64,000 nucleotides of DNA from Reyranella sp. (GCF_004297405.1 NZ_SCVC01000032.1:248001-312000), one strand, 5' to 3'; counted from the stretch's first letter, positions 25,134 through 33,540 are shown. Notes: generated by a model not told the origin, from the sequence alone. Made by a program: numbers and translations.

Positions 25134-26333
25134 ATGGCTCGTGGTATCAAGGACAAGGTCGCCATTCTCGGCATGGGTTGCTCCAAGTTCGGCGAACGCT
25201 GGGACAGCGGCGCCGAGGAGCTGATGCTCGAGGCGTACAAGGAAGCCATCGCCGACGCCGGCATCGACGCCAAGCAGCTCAACGCTGCCTGGTTCTCGAC
25301 CGCGATCGACGAGGTGCATGTCGGCAAGTCTGGCATTCCGCTCTCGACGACGCTGCGTCTGCCCAACATCCCGGTTACGCATGTCGAGAACATGTGCGCC
25401 TCGGGCACCGAGGCCTTCCGCGGCGCCTGCTACGCTGTCGCTTCGGGCGCGGCCGACTTCGCGCTGGCACTGGGCGTCGAGAAGCTGAAGGACACGGGCT
25501 ACGGCGGTCTGCCGGGCGGCCGTGGCGGTCCGCTGCAGGCCCTATGGAGCGCCAACGGCACGGCGCCGGGCAACTTCGCCCAGCTCGCCACCGCCTACAT
25601 GACGGCGCACGGCGTGAGCGGCGAGGACCTCAAGAAGGCGATCGGCCACGTCTCGTGGAAGAGCCATCAGAACGGCGCCAAGAACCCGAAGGCCCATCTC
25701 CAGAAGGCCGTCGAGATGGACACCATCCTGAACGCGCCGATGATCGCCTCGCCGCTCGGCCTGTTCGACTGCTGCGGCGTGTCGGACGGTGCGGCCGCGG
25801 CCATCGTGACCACGCCGGAGATCGCCAAGGCGCTGGGCAAGGCCAACATCGTCAGCGTCAAGGCGCTGCAGCTCTCGGTGTCGAACGGTTCCGAGTCGGG
25901 CCACAACTCGTGGGACGGCAGCTACTTCCACACCACGCGCATCGCCTCGAAGAAGGCCTATGAAGAGGCCGGCATCAAGAACCCGCGCAACGAAGTCTCG
26001 ATGTTCGAAGTGCACGACTGCTTCTCGGTGACCGAGCTCGTCACCATGGAAGACCTGCACATCTCGGAGACGGGCAAGGGCTGGAAGGACGTGCTCGACG
26101 GCTTCTACGACGCCGACGGCAAGATCCCCTGCCAGATCGACGGCGGCCTGAAGTGCTTCGGCCATCCGATCGGCGCGTCCGGCCTGCGCATGCTCTACGA
26201 GATGTACTTGCAGCTCCAGGGCCGCGCTGGCGCTCGCCAGCTCAAGGACCCGAAGATCGGCATGACGCACAATCTCGGCGGCGCGCCGCGCGAGAACGTG
26301 TCGAGCGTCGCCATCGTCGGCCGCTACGAGTAG
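25134..26333 (+). CDS. SCP-x type thiolase (acetyl-CoA acetyltransferase family)
   Basis: The 399-residue protein is of the SCP-2/SCP-x thiolase type. It keeps the nucleophilic Cys (THVENMCASGTEAFRGA), the EVHDCFSVTE motif and the C-terminal GGLKCFGHPIGASGLRM (His, and Cys nearby) and MTHNLGGAP. Members catalyse thiolytic cleavage or Claisen condensation of acyl-CoA; in archaea and in steroid degradation they form complexes with DUF35 proteins. It lies 57 bp downstream of the HMGS-DUF35 fusion, and a terminator-like hairpin follows it. Confidence 0.92.
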   Translation: MARGIKDKVAILGMGCSKFGERWDSGAEELMLEAYKEAIADAGIDAKQLNAAWFSTAIDEVHVGKSGIPLSTTLRLPNIPVTHVENMCASGTEAFRGACYAVASGAADFALALGVEKLKDTGYGGLPGGRGGPLQALWSANGTAPGNFAQLATAYMTAHGVSGEDLKKAIGHVSWKSHQNGAKNPKAHLQKAVEMDTILNAPMIASPLGLFDCCGVSDGAAAAIVTTPEIAKALGKANIVSVKALQLSVSNGSESGHNSWDGSYFHTTRIASKKAYEEAGIKNPRNEVSMFEVHDCFSVTELVTMEDLHISETGKGWKDVLDGFYDADGKIPCQIDGGLKCFGHPIGASGLRMLYEMYLQLQGRAGARQLKDPKIGMTHNLGGAPRENVSSVAIVGRYE

Positions 26334-26347
26334 CACCCTGCAAGGGT

Positions 26348-26390
26348 AACCCTCTCTCCGGTCTCGGGACCGGGGAGAGGGTTTTTAGTT
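26348..26390 (+). terminator. Rho-independent terminator-like hairpin after the thiolase
   Basis: AACCCTCTC plus CCGGTC pairs with GACCGG plus GAGAGGGTT around a short loop, followed by TTTTT and further T-rich bases. It lies between the thiolase and the first MaoC gene, so it could end or attenuate transcription inside the cluster. Confidence 0.75.
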
Positions 26391-26414
26391 TTCAAACCAC
26401 GGAGGAGGCGGCCC

Positions 26415-26876
26415 ATGCAGCTCGACAAGAAGCTGATCGGTCATACGTTCAAGCCATTCACCACCACCGTCGAAGCCGGCAAGATCCGTCTGTTCTGCAA
26501 GGCCATCGGCGAAGACGATCCCATCTATGTCGACGAGGAGGCCGCCAAGAAGGCGGGCTACCGCGCGATCCCGGCGCCGCCGACTTATCTCACCGCCGTC
26601 ACCAATGATGATCCCGACAAGGGCGGGCTCCTGCGCCTGCTCAATGTCGACATCGGCCTGATCCTGCACGGCGAGCAGCACTACGAGTATCTCGCGCCCG
26701 TGCATGTCGGCGACAAGATCACCTGCCAGCAGAAGGTGGTCGACATCTACGACAAGAAGGGCGGCGCCCTGTGGTTCGTGGCCTCGGAGACCGAGCTCAA
26801 GGACCAGGCCGGCAAGCTCGTGGCCAAAGCCAAGGGCATCACGGTCGTGCGCAACCCCGACGCGGCGAAGAAGTAA
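26415..26876 (+). CDS. MaoC-like protein, HadA-type (FAS1-like dehydratase domain)
   Basis: The 153-residue hot-dog-fold protein resembles the MaoC N-terminal/HadA type: LIGHTFKPFTTTVEAGKIRLFCKAIGEDDPIYVDEE and AIPAPPTYLTAV. The hydratase motif D-x-x-P-x-H is present as D-D-P-I-Y, with Tyr in place of His, as in the non-catalytic subunits of HadAB-type dehydratases. It probably binds the acyl chain in a heterodimer with the next gene product, whose start is 12 bases after this stop. Confidence 0.88.
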   Translation: MQLDKKLIGHTFKPFTTTVEAGKIRLFCKAIGEDDPIYVDEEAAKKAGYRAIPAPPTYLTAVTNDDPDKGGLLRLLNVDIGLILHGEQHYEYLAPVHVGDKITCQQKVVDIYDKKGGALWFVASETELKDQAGKLVAKAKGITVVRNPDAAKK

Positions 26877-26887
26877 GGGAGGGCACC

Positions 26888-27310
26888 ATGACATCCGTTC
26901 CCAAGTTCGATCAGGTCAAGGTCGGCGACGAGATCAAGCCGATCGTGCTGCCGCCGATCAGCCGCCACCAGCTCGCGCTCTATTGCGGCGGCTCGGGCGA
27001 CCACAATCCCATCCATGTCGACATCGACTTCGCCAAGAAGTTCGGCTTCAAGGACGTGTTCGCGCACGGCATGCTGTCGATGGCCTTCCTCGGCCGCATC
27101 GTCACCTCCTGGGTGCCACAGAAGCAGGTGCGGGGGCTCGGCACGCGCTTCACCTCGATCACCTGGGTGGGCGACGTCATCACCGTGAGCGGCAAGGTCA
27201 CGGGCAAGCGCGAGGCGAATGGCGAGAAGCTGGTCGACCTCGAGGTCAAGTGCACCAACCAGAACGGCCAGGACACGTTGCAGGGCAACGCGACGGTCGC
27301 ACTGGCCTAG
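26888..27310 (+). CDS. MaoC-like dehydratase, HadB-type
   Basis: The 140-residue catalytic-type hot-dog protein shows LYCGGSGDHNPIHVDIDFAKKFGF, which keeps the Asp and His of R-specific hydratase motif 2, and VFAHGMLSMAFLGR. It would hydrate or dehydrate enoyl/3-hydroxyacyl-CoA together with the HadA-like partner. RBS GGAGGG precedes the ATG. The SDR gene follows after 23 bp. Confidence 0.92.
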   Translation: MTSVPKFDQVKVGDEIKPIVLPPISRHQLALYCGGSGDHNPIHVDIDFAKKFGFKDVFAHGMLSMAFLGRIVTSWVPQKQVRGLGTRFTSITWVGDVITVSGKVTGKREANGEKLVDLEVKCTNQNGQDTLQGNATVALA

Positions 27311-27333
27311 CCCGAGGAAACAGGAGACGTAAG

Positions 27334-28158
27334 ATGGGTCAGATGGATGGCAAGGTGGCGATCGTCACCGGTTCGGGCCGCGGCATCGGCAAGGAGATCG
27401 CGCTGCGTCTGGTGCGCGACGGCGCCAAGGTGGTGATCAACGACATCGACGACGCGCCGGCCAAGGAGACCGTGGCCGAGATCGTGAAGATGGGCGGCCA
27501 GGCCGTGGCCTGCAACGGCGACGTCGCCAAGCCCGACTTCGGCGATCGCATCGTCAAGACGGCCGTCGACGCCTTCGGTGATTGCCACGTCGTGGTGAAC
27601 AACGCCGGCTACACGTGGGACTCGGTCATCCAGAAGATGAGCGACGAGCAGTGGTACGCCATCCTCGATGTTCATCTGACCGCGCCGTTCCGCGTCCTGC
27701 GCGCTTTCCAGCAGCATTTCCGTACGGCCGTCGAGAAGGAGCGTGCCGAGGGCAAGCGCATCGTGCGCAAGGTCGTGAACATCTCGTCGACCTCGGGTGT
27801 CAACGGCAACGCTGGCCAGTCGAACTACTCGGCGGGCAAGGCGGGCATCGTTGGCCTCACCAAGACGCTGGCCAAGGAATTCGGCCGCTACGACGTCACG
27901 GTGAACGCCGTCGCGTTCGGCTACATCCAGACGCGTCTCACCCAGCCGCTCTCCCAGGGCGATGCCGGCGAGATCGAAGTCCAGGGCCGCAAGGTCAAGG
28001 TCGGTGTCCAGGGTGGCCGTATCGCCGCCATGAACCAGATGATCCCGCTCGGCCGTGGCGGCCTGCCGGAAGAAGCGGCCGGCTCGGTCTATCTCTTCTG
28101 CAGCCCCGACAGCGACTATGTCAGCGGGCAGTGCCTGGTCGTGAACGGCGGCCTCTGA
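27334..28158 (+). CDS. SDR-family oxidoreductase (3-oxoacyl reductase-like)
   Basis: The 274-residue short-chain dehydrogenase has VTGSGRGIGKEIA (NAD(P) loop), NDID after strand 2 (Asp favouring NAD), NNAGYT, VNISSTSG (Ser) and YSAGKAG (Tyr-x3-Lys). It resembles FabG and the 3-hydroxyacyl-CoA dehydrogenases. An insert near residues 130-140 (VEKERAEGKRIVRK) and another near 215-235 (EIEVQGRKVKVGVQGG) make it longer than FabG. In context it probably interconverts 3-oxo- and 3-hydroxyacyl-CoA. Confidence 0.92.
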   Translation: MGQMDGKVAIVTGSGRGIGKEIALRLVRDGAKVVINDIDDAPAKETVAEIVKMGGQAVACNGDVAKPDFGDRIVKTAVDAFGDCHVVVNNAGYTWDSVIQKMSDEQWYAILDVHLTAPFRVLRAFQQHFRTAVEKERAEGKRIVRKVVNISSTSGVNGNAGQSNYSAGKAGIVGLTKTLAKEFGRYDVTVNAVAFGYIQTRLTQPLSQGDAGEIEVQGRKVKVGVQGGRIAAMNQMIPLGRGGLPEEAAGSVYLFCSPDSDYVSGQCLVVNGGL

Positions 28159-28160
28159 GC

Positions 28161-28232
28161 GCCGGCCACAAGGTCACGATCTTCGAACGTTCTGCAGAGC
28201 CCCGCCCGATTGGTGCGGGGCTTTTGCTTTGA
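28161..28232 (+). pseudogene. Remnant of an FAD-dependent monooxygenase N-terminus
   Basis: Directly after the SDR stop the DNA reads AGHKVTIFERSAEPRPIGAG plus LLL and a stop. This matches the end of the first Rossmann repeat of flavin monooxygenases (AGHxVTVFERAxExRPIGAGLLL). Both sides are cut off, so only about 23 codons remain. Confidence 0.6.
28198..28228 (+). terminator. Rho-independent terminator-like hairpin after the SDR
   Basis: AGCCCCGC pairs with GCGGGGCT around a nine-base loop and is followed by TTTTGC. It lies about 40 bp after the SDR stop and would end the cluster; the same bases encode the flavoprotein remnant. Confidence 0.7.
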
Positions 28233-28273
28233 GTCCACTGGTCTTGCCGGGTTTCGCGACGTAGACCGTGCCC

Positions 28274-29671
28274 TCAGCGCAGCACCTGTCCGAGAATGCG
28301 AAGCGCCTGAACGTTGGTCTGCGCCACGTTGAAGCGCATGAGATCGGTGGCCGACTGGCTCACGCTGAAAACATTGCCTGGGGCAAGCACGACTTGTTCG
28401 CGGAGCGCAGCCTTCGCCACCTCAGCCGCGTCCCGCCCGTCAGGCAGTCGGCACCAGAGGTAGAAACCGCCGCGTGGCAATGTCCAGGGGCGGATGCCAA
28501 GCCCTTCGAGCTGGCCGGCAACCTCCCGACGTCGTCTCGCCAAGCGGGTGCGGAGGCCAGCCACGTGTTTGCGATAGCTGCCGTCGGTCAGCGTTCCTAC
28601 GACGAGCTCAGCCGCGACAGGGCTCGGCCCGCTGAAGTCCGTCGCCACCTGTAGATCCACCAGTCCTTCGATCCAGTCCGGCCGAGTGGCGATGTAGCCG
28701 CAGCGTATGGAGGCCGAAAGCGTCTTGGAGAAGCTGCCGATGCGGATCACGCGGGAGAGACCATCGAGCGAGGCAAGTCGCGGCGAGGGCTCAGGCTCGA
28801 AGTCGGCGAAGATCTCGTCCTCTATGATGGTGAGGTCGTGGGCCGCGGCCGCGGTCAGGATCCGGTGAGCGGTCTGCGGCGAGAGCGTCGCGCCGGTCGG
28901 ATTATGGAGGGCGGCGTTGGTGATATAGAGGCGCGGGCGGTGGGTCGCGAGCGCCTCATTGAAGCACGCGATATCCGGCCCGGTCGGCGTGTAGGGAACG
29001 CTCACGATCCGAGCCCGGTGCGCGCGCAACAGCGCTCTGAAGTTGAAGTAGCAAGGGTCGTCGACCAGCACGGTATCGTCGGGATTGAGCAAGAAACGGC
29101 AGACGAGGTCGATCGCCCGCGTGCCCGAGCTCGTCAGGAGAATCTGGTCGGCGCCGACTTCGATCCCCTCGGCGGCGAACTGGCGGACGAGGAGCCGGCG
29201 CAACGCAAGGGATCCGCGCGTGGCGCCGTAATCCGTCAGCACGGCGTCGTCGGCTTTGGCCAGCGCGCGGATTGCCCGTCGGATCGCTGCATTGGGCATC
29301 CAGTCAGACGGCAACCAGCCGCATCCGGGCCGCAGCATCGTGGGCCCGGTATCGAGCGATTGCCGCGACACCCAGAAGGGATCGATTGCACGGTCGAGCT
29401 CGGGTCCGACATCCGCCAGGGCGACCGGCGGCAATGCGCCGGCGACGTAGAAGCCGGAACCCGGACGGGACCGGATCAGGCCCTCGGCGGCGAGGCGGTC
29501 ATAGGCCTCAACGATGGTCGAGGGCGAGACATGCATGTCGCGGGCGAACTTCCGGATCGACGGGAGTTTCTCGCCGGCCGTCAGAGTGCGGCTTGCCAGG
29601 CGACGATGGATCGCGGCCATCACGGATTCCGTGCGCGTCGCTGCCGTGCCGTTTGCGGTTTCGGGATTCAC
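28274..29671 (-). CDS. MocR-family regulator (GntR HTH plus aminotransferase fold)
   Basis: The 465-residue protein has an N-terminal GntR winged helix (GEKLPSIRKFARDMHVSPSTIVEAYDRLAAEGLI) joined to a type I aminotransferase domain with DDPCYFNFRALLRAH, NAALHNPTGATLS and SFSKTLSASIRCGY (PLP-Lys region). MocR proteins sense PLP or amino compounds and usually control a divergent gene, here an EamA exporter. A GTG start at 29671 is chosen; an ATG at 29746 would put the first two GTATGG/CCATAC hexamers inside the coding region. Confidence 0.9.
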   Translation of the reverse strand: MNPETANGTAATRTESVMAAIHRRLASRTLTAGEKLPSIRKFARDMHVSPSTIVEAYDRLAAEGLIRSRPGSGFYVAGALPPVALADVGPELDRAIDPFWVSRQSLDTGPTMLRPGCGWLPSDWMPNAAIRRAIRALAKADDAVLTDYGATRGSLALRRLLVRQFAAEGIEVGADQILLTSSGTRAIDLVCRFLLNPDDTVLVDDPCYFNFRALLRAHRARIVSVPYTPTGPDIACFNEALATHRPRLYITNAALHNPTGATLSPQTAHRILTAAAAHDLTIIEDEIFADFEPEPSPRLASLDGLSRVIRIGSFSKTLSASIRCGYIATRPDWIEGLVDLQVATDFSGPSPVAAELVVGTLTDGSYRKHVAGLRTRLARRRREVAGQLEGLGIRPWTLPRGGFYLWCRLPDGRDAAEVAKAALREQVVLAPGNVFSVSQSATDLMRFNVAQTNVQALRILGQVLR

Positions 29672-29676
29672 CAACT

Positions 29677-29718
29677 GTATGGCTCCTGTTATCCATACTG
29701 TTCGATCCCACCGTATGG
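29677..29718. promoter_or_regulatory. Three GTATGG/CCATAC hexamers between MocR and EamA genes
   Basis: GTATGG at 29677, CCATAC at 29693 and GTATGG at 29713 form two overlapping inverted repeats in the divergent promoter region. Repeated short boxes of this kind (for example ATACCA for GabR) are typical MocR operators. Confidence 0.5.
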
Positions 29719-29769
29719 GTGTGTGGCTGTCGCTGCAATGCCTCATCCGCTATCGCCAAGGGAGTCGCG

Positions 29770-30654
29770 ATGGGGATCATCATGCAGCGCACGGCGGGCG
29801 GATGGGGAGACGGGTGGGGCAGTGGCCTCCTCGGTGTCATCATCTTCAGCGGCTCACTTCCGGCGACCCGGGTGGCGGTCAGTGATTTCACCCCACTGTT
29901 TCTGACCTCGGCTCGCGCCGTTATCGCGGCGTTGCTTGGTGTGATGCTGCTCCTGGTGCTCCGTCAGAAGCGCCCAGAGAAGGAAGATCTCGTGCCGCTC
30001 GCGGTGGTGGCGCTTGGGGTGGTGATCGGGTTCCCGCTGCTGACGGCTTTGGCGCTGCAGCACATCACGTCCGCGCGCTCGATCGTGTTCATCGGCCTCC
30101 TGCCGCTCGCGACTGCGATATTCGGCGTCGTCCGGGGTGGGGAGCGGCCGAAGCCAGCCTTCTGGCTTTTCTCGGTTATCGGCGCTGCATCGGTCGCGGG
30201 GTTCGCTCTGGCGAATGGCGATTTCGCCGCATCGGCTGGCGATCTGCTTATGGTCGCTGCCATCCTGCTCTGCGGCCTTGGCTACGCCGAGGGAGCCCGC
30301 TTGTCGCGCCGCCTGGGCGGCTGGCAGGTGATCTCCTGGGCGCTCGTGGTCGCGCTTCCGATCATGGCGTTGATCGCCGTTGTGACCTTGCCGGATGTCT
30401 GGACCGGGATCGGCGGTCCGGCCTGGCTTGGACTGGCCTACGTCTCGGTCTTCAGCATGCTCGTTGGTTTCATCTTCTGGTACAGGGGCCTCGCTCTCGG
30501 CGGCATTGCCGGAGTTGGGCAATTGCAGTTGCTTCAGCCCTTCTTCGGGTTGGTGCTTGCGGGGATGCTCCTCGGCGAACCTGTCGCCTGGTCGATGATC
30601 GCAGTGACCGGGCTGGTCGTTCTCTGCGTCGCCGGCGCCAAACGTTTCGCTTAG
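29770..30654 (+). CDS. EamA/DMT-family transporter
   Basis: The 294-residue membrane protein has about ten transmembrane helices in two EamA repeats (first repeat ending near FGVVRGGERPKP, second with FIFWYRGLALGGIAGVGQLQLLQPFFG and GMLLGEPVAWSM). The family exports amino acids and small metabolites. Divergence from a MocR regulator suggests export of an amine or amino acid under its control. It converges on the AraC gene with 7 bp between stops. Confidence 0.9.
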   Translation: MGIIMQRTAGGWGDGWGSGLLGVIIFSGSLPATRVAVSDFTPLFLTSARAVIAALLGVMLLLVLRQKRPEKEDLVPLAVVALGVVIGFPLLTALALQHITSARSIVFIGLLPLATAIFGVVRGGERPKPAFWLFSVIGAASVAGFALANGDFAASAGDLLMVAAILLCGLGYAEGARLSRRLGGWQVISWALVVALPIMALIAVVTLPDVWTGIGGPAWLGLAYVSVFSMLVGFIFWYRGLALGGIAGVGQLQLLQPFFGLVLAGMLLGEPVAWSMIAVTGLVVLCVAGAKRFA

Positions 30655-30661
30655 GCGATAT

Positions 30662-31474
30662 TCATCGCGACAGCATCGCCCAGCGTCCAGGTGTCAGCCC
30701 GAAACGCGCGGAGAAATGTCGCGTGAGATGGCTCTGGTCGGCAAAGCCCGTGGCCGCTGCAGTTTCCGACAATGCGGCACCCTCGGCGATCATGGACTGC
30801 GCCCGCTGCAGCCGGCGTCCGACTTGGAAGCGATGTGGCGAGGTGCCGAAGGTTTGGCGGAAATGGCGGGCGAGGGTGAACCGGTCGAGGCCGCTCACGC
30901 GTTCCAGCTCCTCCGAGGCAACTGTGCGATGAGCTTCAGCGACCAGGAACTCGCGCGCTTGATGGACTGCGCGTGCTGCTGTGTTGGTCACCGGCCGGCG
31001 ACGATAGCCATCGCTGCGGCGCTCCAGCAGATCGGCCATCCGTGCCACCGTGGCATCGATGGCCAGCGGTTCGAGCGGACGCGGAAAATCCGCAAAGGCC
31101 TCGTCGATCAGACCGGCCATGGCGGTGTCGCGCTTGACGACGTCGGTGACGAAGGGCGGACTGGCGCCGTCCAGCGCCTGAGAGATCGCCGCTGGATCGA
31201 CATAGAGCATGCGATAGGCGAAGGCGCCGCCCTCGCCGGCGTGGCCATCGTGAGCCTCGTCCGGGTGCAGCACCAGCACGTCACCCGCCCGGCTCGCGCG
31301 CAGGCTGCCGCGATAATTGAACTGCTGCACGCCATAGAGCGTGAGACCGATTCCGTAGGTCTCATGCCGATGCGGGTCGTAGGCATGGCCGCCAAAACGA
31401 GCCGCCAGGCGCTGCAGGCCCGAAGAGGGGCGGTCGAGGCGAATGCGGTCGGAGCGGGGAGGGGTGGGGCTCAT
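30662..31474 (-). CDS. AraC-family transcriptional regulator
   Basis: The 270-residue protein has an N-terminal AraC cupin (HAYDPHRHETYGIGLTLYGVQQF, GDVLVLHPDEAHDGHAG) and a C-terminal double HTH (SGLDRFTLARHFRQTFGTSPHRFQVGRRLQRA, AAATGFADQSHLTRHFSARFGLTPGRW). MSPTPPRSDR is the likely start. It is divergent from a DUF2000 gene, its likely target. Confidence 0.92.
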   Translation of the reverse strand: MSPTPPRSDRIRLDRPSSGLQRLAARFGGHAYDPHRHETYGIGLTLYGVQQFNYRGSLRASRAGDVLVLHPDEAHDGHAGEGGAFAYRMLYVDPAAISQALDGASPPFVTDVVKRDTAMAGLIDEAFADFPRPLEPLAIDATVARMADLLERRSDGYRRRPVTNTAARAVHQAREFLVAEAHRTVASEELERVSGLDRFTLARHFRQTFGTSPHRFQVGRRLQRAQSMIAEGAALSETAAATGFADQSHLTRHFSARFGLTPGRWAMLSR

Positions 31475-31503
31475 GCACGAACGTTCAAGACGGTGGGCGC
31501 AGC

Positions 31504-31932
31504 ATGCTCCATATGGGGAGCATGATCTACGAGACCAAGACCGCCCTCGTCCTGCGTGCCGATCTTGCCGCCTGGCAACTGGCCAACATCGCCGCTTTCC
31601 TCGCCGGTGGATTGGCCGGCACGCGTCCTGAACTGATGGGAGAGCCCTACCGTGATGGTACCGGGCGGTCCTATTCCCCTCTGATCCGCGAGCCGGTCTT
31701 CGTCTTCGGCGCCACACTCGAAGAGCTGCGCCGGACCCACCAGCGCGCGCTCTCACGCGAGCTGGTTCCTGCGATCTACATCGAGCCCATGTTCAAGACG
31801 ACCAACGATGCCGACAATCGCGCCGCCGTCGCCGCGGCGCCGGCCGATGCGCTGGATTTCGTCGGCTTGGGCGTGCACGGGCCGCGCAAGACCATCGACA
31901 AGGTGATCAACGGGCTCAAGTTCCTGGCTTAG
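31504..31932 (+). CDS. DUF2000 family protein
   Basis: The 142-residue cytosolic protein matches DUF2000, a small alpha/beta family related in fold to peptidyl-tRNA hydrolase 2: YETKTALVLRADLAAWQLANIAAFLAGG, IREPVFVFGAT and DFVGLGVHGPRKTIDKVINGL. Biochemical role unknown. ATGs at 31504, 31513 and 31522 are possible starts; the family N-terminus begins near MIYETK (31522). Its 3' end overlaps the convergent MFS gene by 17 bp. Confidence 0.8.
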   Translation: MLHMGSMIYETKTALVLRADLAAWQLANIAAFLAGGLAGTRPELMGEPYRDGTGRSYSPLIREPVFVFGATLEELRRTHQRALSRELVPAIYIEPMFKTTNDADNRAAVAAAPADALDFVGLGVHGPRKTIDKVINGLKFLA

Positions 31933-33136
31933 TCAGTTCCCGCGCGATTGCGCGTGGTGGCATCATGACCAGGATCGATGCGGTGACGTTCAATGCCATG
32001 CAGACGGCGAGCGGCACGCCGTAGCCGCCGGAGGCGTCTCGCAGAATGCCGAGCAGGCCGGGACCGAAGGCATAGACGATCTGCACCACGGCAGACGAAA
32101 GCGCGACGATGGCGGGGAACAGGTCCGGGCCATATTCGCGCTGCACGATCAGCGGCGAGAGGGTGATGTTGTTGCCGACCGAGAAGCCGTAGACGGCGCA
32201 CGCGCCGTAGACCACCAGCGGCGCCTCGGCGAAGGCCAGCACGGCAATGGCCGCGACTTGCACCATGAAGCAGGCGGCCGACGCCCGCCGCGGCTCGAAT
32301 CGGTCGATGACGAAGCCCAGCACGATGCGGCCAACCAATGCCATGAAAGCATTGATGCCGACGGCAAGACCCGGATCGACCGCCGGCGCACCGGCGGCGA
32401 CGCGCGCGCTGATAAACGGCACGAGGTGGGTGAGGAAACCTACCTGCGAGACCAGCATCAGCGCGAAGGGGGCGGAAATGCTCCAGAAGTGCCAACTGCG
32501 CAGCGGCGCTAGGCGACTTGTTCCCGCGGGCGCCGGCTTGGGCGAGAGCGGACCGCGGCGCACGAACAACAGAACGGCGCCGCCGGCAATCACGAGCGAG
32601 ATCAGCACGATCAGCCGCAGTGCGTCGGCGAATCCCATTATGGGAATGGTCGCAAGCAGTGCCGGTGCCATCACGAGGCCCGCTACGGTCGCGCCGCTCA
32701 GCCCGAGGTTGAGCGCGAGGCCACGTTTCTTGTCGAACCACTGGCCGACGGTCGAAGCGATCGCCGCGACGCTGGTGGCGTTCCAGCCCGGCGCCATGAC
32801 GATGTAGAGCACCGCGAGCTGCCAGGGCTCGGTCACCGATGGCAGCAAGAGCAGGGCTGCCGCAGTCGTGCCGAGGCCGCTGAGGAACACCGCGCGCGGG
32901 CCGAAGCGTGTGATCGCATCGGCGATGCGCGGCAGCAGCAGGGCGCCCAGCACATAGTGCGCCGTCACCATCGTGGAGATCAGGCCGGTCGACCAGCCAT
33001 GCTCCTTCTGCAGTTCGACGATGTAGATGCCGTGCGCGTAGAAGCCGAAGCCCCAGGCAAAGACGGCGGAGAGGAAGCAGGCGAAGACGACTCGCCAGGC
33101 GGCCGGCGACGAATCAGCGCCTGCATTCGGGGACAT
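31916..33136 (-). CDS. MFS transporter (monocarboxylate/oxalate type)
   Basis: The 406-residue protein has 12 predicted transmembrane helices. SCFLSAVFAWGFGFYAHGIYIVELQ-like helix 1, GQWFDKKRGLALNLGLSGATVAG, and a large central loop near RRGPLSPKPAPAG resemble the OFA/monocarboxylate branch of the major facilitator superfamily. Substrate unknown. It is last in a minus-strand run with ArsR, SRPBCC and NTF2-like genes (32 bp after the NTF2-like stop). Confidence 0.9.
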   Translation of the reverse strand: MSPNAGADSSPAAWRVVFACFLSAVFAWGFGFYAHGIYIVELQKEHGWSTGLISTMVTAHYVLGALLLPRIADAITRFGPRAVFLSGLGTTAAALLLLPSVTEPWQLAVLYIVMAPGWNATSVAAIASTVGQWFDKKRGLALNLGLSGATVAGLVMAPALLATIPIMGFADALRLIVLISLVIAGGAVLLFVRRGPLSPKPAPAGTSRLAPLRSWHFWSISAPFALMLVSQVGFLTHLVPFISARVAAGAPAVDPGLAVGINAFMALVGRIVLGFVIDRFEPRRASAACFMVQVAAIAVLAFAEAPLVVYGACAVYGFSVGNNITLSPLIVQREYGPDLFPAIVALSSAVVQIVYAFGPGLLGILRDASGGYGVPLAVCMALNVTASILVMMPPRAIARELTKPGT

Positions 33137-33168
33137 GGAGGATACTCTAGGGTACGCGGGGAAGGTGA

Positions 33169-33540
33169 TCAGCCGCGGCTGACATGGGCCGCGACGCAGC
33201 GCCAGCCTTCCGGCCGGAGCTGCCAGTCGTCGGTGTACCAACCGCCGCCCGTGCTGCCATCGGGTTTTATGTAGCTGGTGCGTGCATGGATGATGGCGAA
33301 GTCGCCCAGCAGGCGGATCTTCACGTCGTGCTCGCGGATGTTCTTCACCACCGAGCCACGGCCGATTTGCGCCAGGAAGGCGGCCCGTTCGAGCCGCGAT
33401 CCGTCGGGATTGGTGTTGAGGAAATCGTCGGCAAGGTGCTGCTCGAACCAGCGCACGTCCGCCTCGTCGACCGACCTGATGTAGTTGCGGTTGAGGTCCT
33501 GCAGGGTGGCGAGATGCTTCGCCGCAGCGTTGTCCGTCAT
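33169..33540 (-). CDS. NTF2-like (SnoaL/DUF4440) protein
   Basis: The 123-residue cone-fold protein shows LQDLNRNYIRSVDEADVRWFEQHLADDFLNTNPDGS, GDFAIIHARTSYIK and WRCVAAHVSRG, typical of DUF4440/SnoaL-like NTF2 proteins. These serve as small isomerases, binding proteins or steroid-type enzymes; function here is unknown. The start MTDNAAAK follows the SRPBCC stop by 26 bp. Confidence 0.85.
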   Translation of the reverse strand: MTDNAAAKHLATLQDLNRNYIRSVDEADVRWFEQHLADDFLNTNPDGSRLERAAFLAQIGRGSVVKNIREHDVKIRLLGDFAIIHARTSYIKPDGSTGGGWYTDDWQLRPEGWRCVAAHVSRG

